DNA from: Eucalyptus grandis
Lineage: Eukaryota > Streptophyta > Magnoliopsida > Myrtales > Myrtaceae
Length of the DNA: 64,000 bases
NCBI RefSeq assembly: GCF_016545825.1
Contig: NC_052617.1
Coordinates: 55,198,472 to 55,262,471 of the forward strand
Reading direction: 5' to 3'
The translations under genes were made by a program, and so were the position numbers. This document shows positions 59,885 through 64,000 of this stretch, piece after piece. Below the pieces are notes generated by a model, which saw nothing but the letters and a program-made list of their open reading frames with translations, searched no databases and was not told the DNA's origin. The first letter of the stretch is position 1; each line of letters opens with the position of its first letter.

Positions 59885-60422
59885 AAGGTGAACTCACTAA
59901 ATTAGTCACAGCTGAAGTTTTGATTAGGCTGAATAAAAGAGAGAAAAATTTGCACGATCATTTAGTATCCAGATCGTGTTGAAGATGTTGTCAACGTTGT
60001 ACGCCTATTAGATGAAGGTTCTCTTGAGGTACGTTATATAGTAATCCATGATATGAGTGGCATTGGTAAGAAGACTCTTGGCAAGGTTGTCTTTAACCAA
60101 GTTTAGAGTCATTTTCATGGGTACAGCTTTCTTTCAATGTTTGAGAAGCTTCACAAGTTGGCCAAATCATTCAATTGCAAAAATATTGTCAAATATTCTC
60201 AACTTTGAACCGGTGGAGATCTCTAACCTGATGCAGGGATTAACCAAATCAAAAGAAGATTCCTCAACAAGAAAATTCTCATCATGCTTGATGACCTCGA
60301 TAGTGGGATCAACTCTCCAAACTTGCAGAGAAGTGTGATTGGTTTGGTTTAGGAAGCAAAATCATTATTACAAAACAAGATACTAACTTTTTCCCAATCA
60401 AAGAGGAGATCGGAGAAAATAA
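59885..60422 (+). pseudogene. TNL resistance gene NB-ARC fragment, pseudogene
   Basis: The relic begins with the linker after the TIR domain (GELTKLVTAEVLIRLNKREK), then DRVEDVV...LLDEGSLEVR. A P-loop follows with changed residues (DMSGIGKKTLGKVVF where GMGGIGKTTLAK is usual, so the critical Lys-Thr is now Lys-Lys). Kinase-2 is KILIMLDDLD near 60283, and RNBS-B is GSKIIITKQDTN near 60354. Stops occur at about 60105, 60208, 60223 and 60345. At 60423 a gypsy LTR interrupts it. It has the same orientation as the TNL at the left end of the window, which suggests a former TNL cluster. Confidence 0.85.
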
Positions 60423-62430
60423 TGTCTATCGCGACCAACCCTCGGGGGGAGGGAATAAGTTTAGGGGTATTGCAAAGGACGAGCCTAAGGCCCATGATTA
60501 GTGCGGGCTCTCCCAGCCCATACCCCGCATGACATAGGATATTCTTAGAAATTTTGCACAAAAGGAGTCGCCACTAGCCTATTGTGGTCGGCTAGAAACC
60601 AGCGAGGCATGGGAGCGTGCCTCACTTCCTGGCCAAAGAATCTAGGGTCGGGACTGGATTACACTAATTAGCCAATTAGTGCCCTTTCGATACCTAATCC
60701 TATTCATTTTAACAAAATAATTTTTGTTAGGCAGTTTGAATTGATTTTATGCTTATCCACTAACATGTGAGGTAATCATGCGGATATGCAACCATTAAAG
60801 TAACAATCATAACTATCAAGATCCTAATTGTAATAAAATTAAACACGTGCAATTAAACATAATTAGATATGCAAATTAAACATGCAACATAATTAATATA
60901 CGAGCAAATAAATGTCTAATTACACTAAAAATGCAAAACATAGCAATTCCTAACCAAACCCCATCATTTTTTAATTTTCAAATTTTTTTTTAATTTTAAT
61001 TTAATTATTTTATAATTAATTTTATTATTTTATTATTTTTTTAAAAATTATTTTCTTATATTTTTTTGGATTTTCGAAATCGTTTTTAATGATTTTTTTT
61101 CGGACCGGTCGGGTCGACCCGGCCCAGGCTCGGCCGATCAAGGCGGGTGGGTCCGCCCGACCGGGCACAGCGAGGGCGAGACCAGGACTTGGGCCCAAGT
61201 CTTTTTTAAAAAACAGATTCACTCGCAAGCCCATGGCCCCGGAGTTGATTCCGGGCGGTGGGCTGCGGGCTAGGAGAGACCAAGCGGGCCGGGTCGTAGG
61301 CGTGGCCCGGCAGCCGCACTCCACAGTCGGCGGCGCTCGATCACAACCAAGGAGCTGCGCGGCGGGAAGACGGGGCGAGGGCGGCCCCGATCCGATTGGG
61401 GTCGCGACGGTGCCACCTTGGTTCGAAGGGCACGGTCCGGCTTTGGAGCGGCGGCGGCATTCCGGTGACTAAGAGACTAGTTGAACTCTACACAAAGGAA
61501 CCGAGGAGGGAGAGCCCGCTTGGGCATTACGGCGAACAGGTGATGAGCACTAACGAACTAGCGGCTTCCGACCTAATGGGGATTCGAGGCGGCGGCGGTG
61601 TTGACTAGCAAATAACCAACAACAAACGAGAACCTAAGGGGGACCTACGGAGGCGGAGCTCGCCCGAAATGGGCCAACGAACTCCAGCCAACTCGAGCTC
61701 AAAATGCACACCGAGTATTCAATGAAATGCCAGGCGAGTTCCGACGGGAATGGTAGCTTGGACGCGTCTGCGGCGCGGCGGCGGCGAGAGATGCATCGGC
61801 GGTGGCCTCGATGAGTTCCCCCTCCCTTTCCTTTGTGTTTCTCTCGTTCAAACTCTCTCCTGTTTTTCTCTTCTCTTTTTCTCCCATGTCCCTTTATTTT
61901 TCCCCTTTCCTCGAGATCTCTCTATGCTTCTCTTCGTTCGGTTTGCGCACCCGTGCCCTCGGCTCTCCAACCGGCGAACTGCCGGGCGGCTCGACCTCCC
62001 GATTCCAACGATCGACTACACCGGTGAGATGATGCGGTCCCTTGCTGCCGTGGTGGCCTTGTTTCGGTTTCGCCACTTCCCCATGTGGACAGGCTGCTTT
62101 ACGCTTTCGTCTTCGCCGATTCATTGTGCGGAAAGATTGAGGGGGAGAAGACAACAAGGCGAGAGCTGGGCCGAAGGGAAGAAAAGGTTGGGCCGTGCAA
62201 GGAAAAAGAAAAAGAAAAATGAGAGGAGAGGATTGGGCCGGAGCCCATGCGGGGAGAAATAAGGGGAAAAAGGGCAGTCGGGCCAAGGCCGGATCCGACT
62301 CGGCTCGGACTGCACTTTTTAAAAGGAAAATTAATAATTAAAATTTTTATTTTGATTTTTGATTTGATTTTGATTTTTCTTTTTTTTTTTTTATATATAC
62401 CATTTGAAAGATAAAAATTAGGTGTCAACA
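60423..62430 (-). repeat. 3' LTR of a gypsy-like element (copy 3), inserted in the TNL fragment
   Basis: On the plus strand it runs from TGTCTATCGCGACC to TAGGTGTCAACA, 2.0 kb. It shares end phrases with 53822-57126. Next to it at 62431-62442, on the minus strand, is AAAGAGGGGCAA, a good polypurine tract, which makes this the 3' LTR of a minus-strand element extending beyond the window. The GC-rich middle (61100-61480 and 61700-62300) gives several long chance frames. Confidence 0.8.
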
Positions 62431-64000
62431 TTGCCCCTCTTTAAATGTAGCCTCGAAGAGGTTGCAATAAAAAACATAAGATACCTAAATTATTTTGGCG
62501 ATAGAAAAACCCTAGGTGAGTATGCACGTATCAAGTCGATGGAAATGACTCATAACTATGGAAGCGCGTCTTGTCAATAAGAAGAAAGAAAGCTCCACAG
62601 CTACGAAGCTTTCGGGTTCATAGGAAGAAGGAAGGACTCGAGCTACAAAGCATACCGTGTCATAAGAAGGACTCCAGGCTACAAAGCACACCGTGTCATA
62701 AAAAGAATGACTTTGGGCTACAAAACTCTCCGGGCTACAAGAAGAACGAGGGAGACGAAATCTCACCATGTAACAACGGTTTCAACCGGGCTGAAAATAC
62801 ATGGTTTGAGGAAGACACACGAACCTTCGGCTTTTAGGGAAGCACGCTAACCCCTTGAATATTGCATGGCTGCTGCACTAAGGAATCTGTTCAACTCAAC
62901 TTGAACAAATGTCATTAGAGAAGTTATCAAGAGATGTATTAGCAATATCGCAGCATTAATTGAACCAGCCAATCAAGCTAAGTTCAGTTGCTTTAGAAAA
63001 TCTTTCGATGTCAATTAGCGTCCCAAAAACTGTCAACTTGCTCGTGGATATATCATTAATCATCAAATTCATTAGGAGACAAGTTCTTATCAAAACAATT
63101 TTTATTCGTGAAAAAAAAAGGTTCATTGAGCATGCCAAACTAGAGCTCCTTAATCGAAAGGGCTTTTTCTCAATAACATAGGCTGCAGTCCCATCTATTC
63201 GCGTGAGAAGTAGCTGGTGCGAGGGTATCTCACATAACCCATGTTAAATACTTTCAAAAAACATTCGCGATGAGCACAAGTTGATCGATAAAAAGGTCTT
63301 TTGAAAGGGCTACAAATATAGGCTCGATTAGGGCTTACATAAAGGAATTGTTGCTTTGAGGCCAATAAAGAAACATTTGTCGCTATGCATCGGGTTTACG
63401 AGTCGAGAACTTAGAAGATAAGACAAGATATACTTCCACTCCTTCAAGCAATAGCTTCTTTGTGGCATTCTCATTTTCATTCAAACCATCCCAATCAGAA
63501 GAGACTTCGGGAGAGGGTTATGATGTTGGCTCGAAAGAGGCTCGAAAAGCTTAAAATTTTTAAGAGGGTTTTTAAGAGTCAATGATCATCATGGCATCGT
63601 GACCAAGTCACTCGATCTTTCCAAATTATTTGGCTTTTGAAATACAACGCGTCTCGAAAGTCCCTTGACTAATCATTTCTGCATGGGAGCTTTGCCCCTT
63701 TTTCTAACTTTCTTTGCACTTGCAATAGTTTTTTTTTTTTTTGTAGGCACTGGACTGTGATAATTTTTCACATAAGATGCAGCCTTTTGGCTCTTTTTCT
63801 TGATGGGCATTGGCCTTGCTTTCATCAGGCACATTGCTTTTTTCATGCCCCCTAATTCGTCGAACTTCTTGCTCTGTGACCTTTTGGAGCTCTTACGACT
63901 TTCAAGATGCTTTTCTCGTTTTCTCGTAAATGTCAATTGTATTTGGTCAATTCTTATGCCTTGCCCTAGTAAGGGAGATGATCACCGCTCGGGGTTGAGA
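62431..64000 (-). mobile_element. 3' internal region of the gypsy-like element (non-coding part)
   Basis: Follows the polypurine tract. 62560-62770 contains degenerate repeats of about 50 bp (ctacaaagcacaccgtgtcat type). A minus-strand frame at 63673-63936 is Lys-rich and basic, with no recognised domain. No integrase or RT is seen, so pol must lie beyond 64000 if present. Confidence 0.6.

Noticed and set aside
61089..62431. Several long frames on both strands
   Set aside because: GC-rich LTR sequence gives open frames in up to five phases. No family resemblance.
1..64000. tRNA, rRNA or snoRNA genes
   Set aside because: I looked for cloverleaf and conserved box motifs and saw none that I could support. 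The tRNA-like words found are retrotransposon primer-binding sites.

Overview
The window reads as nuclear DNA of a flowering plant. It has TIR-NBS-LRR (TNL) resistance-gene relics, plant-type introns, a plant carboxyphosphonoenolpyruvate-mutase-like pseudogene, and many Ty1-copia and Ty3-gypsy retrotransposons primed on initiator tRNA-Met (TGGTATCAGAGC). The TNL style and repeat families remind me of Myrtaceae (Eucalyptus/Syzygium type), but that is recollection and not proof. No gene in the window looks intact. Two 100-base runs of N (1215-1314 and 57640-57739) look like scaffold gaps of fixed size.

Layout. 1-1214: LTR end and primer site of a gag-only copia-like (TR-GAG type) element, cut by a gap. 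1315-4731: TNL pseudogene (end of NB-ARC, MHD motif, LRRs) with stops, frameshifts and an 822-bp hAT-like insertion. 4.7-11 kb: AT-rich, with two candidate foldback/MITE elements and blocks repeated further right. 11.2-19 kb: three decayed copies of one gene family with an acidic/PB1-like appearance. Copy 1 is split inside an exon by a 3.8-kb copia element with a clean TACTA target duplication. 19-20 kb: truncated short-LTR copia.

20.7-43 kb: a Russian-doll nest. A reverse chromovirus (Tekay/Del-like) LTR with a pol/chromodomain tail abuts a forward Tekay-like element A. The gag of A is interrupted by forward element B. The gag of B is in turn interrupted at GCTAC by a 9.8-kb rearranged TR-GAG insertion, which contains a 2.8-kb inverted repeat of gag plus non-coding internal sequence. 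B resumes at 41298 and stops in the reverse transcriptase at about 43008.

43.8-45.9 kb: intron-containing pseudogene of the ICL/PEP-mutase family. 46.93-47.33 kb: a 395-bp imperfect hairpin. 48.7-62.4 kb: three long reverse LTRs of one gypsy-like family (ending TAGGTGTCAACA on the plus strand). Between them lie an LTR-like AT-rich stretch, a LINE-type ORF1 relic (DUF4283 plus zinc knuckle) and a second TNL NB-ARC relic. The last LTR interrupts this second TNL. 62.4-64 kb: internal 3' region of that last gypsy element.

The genes do not work together as a pathway. The picture is a decaying NLR-containing neighbourhood used as a repeated landing site for retrotransposons. The items most worth following are the TR-GAG inverted duplication (a possible natural hairpin-RNA locus), its microhomology junctions, and a systematic disagreement at CAG/CTG sites between its copies.
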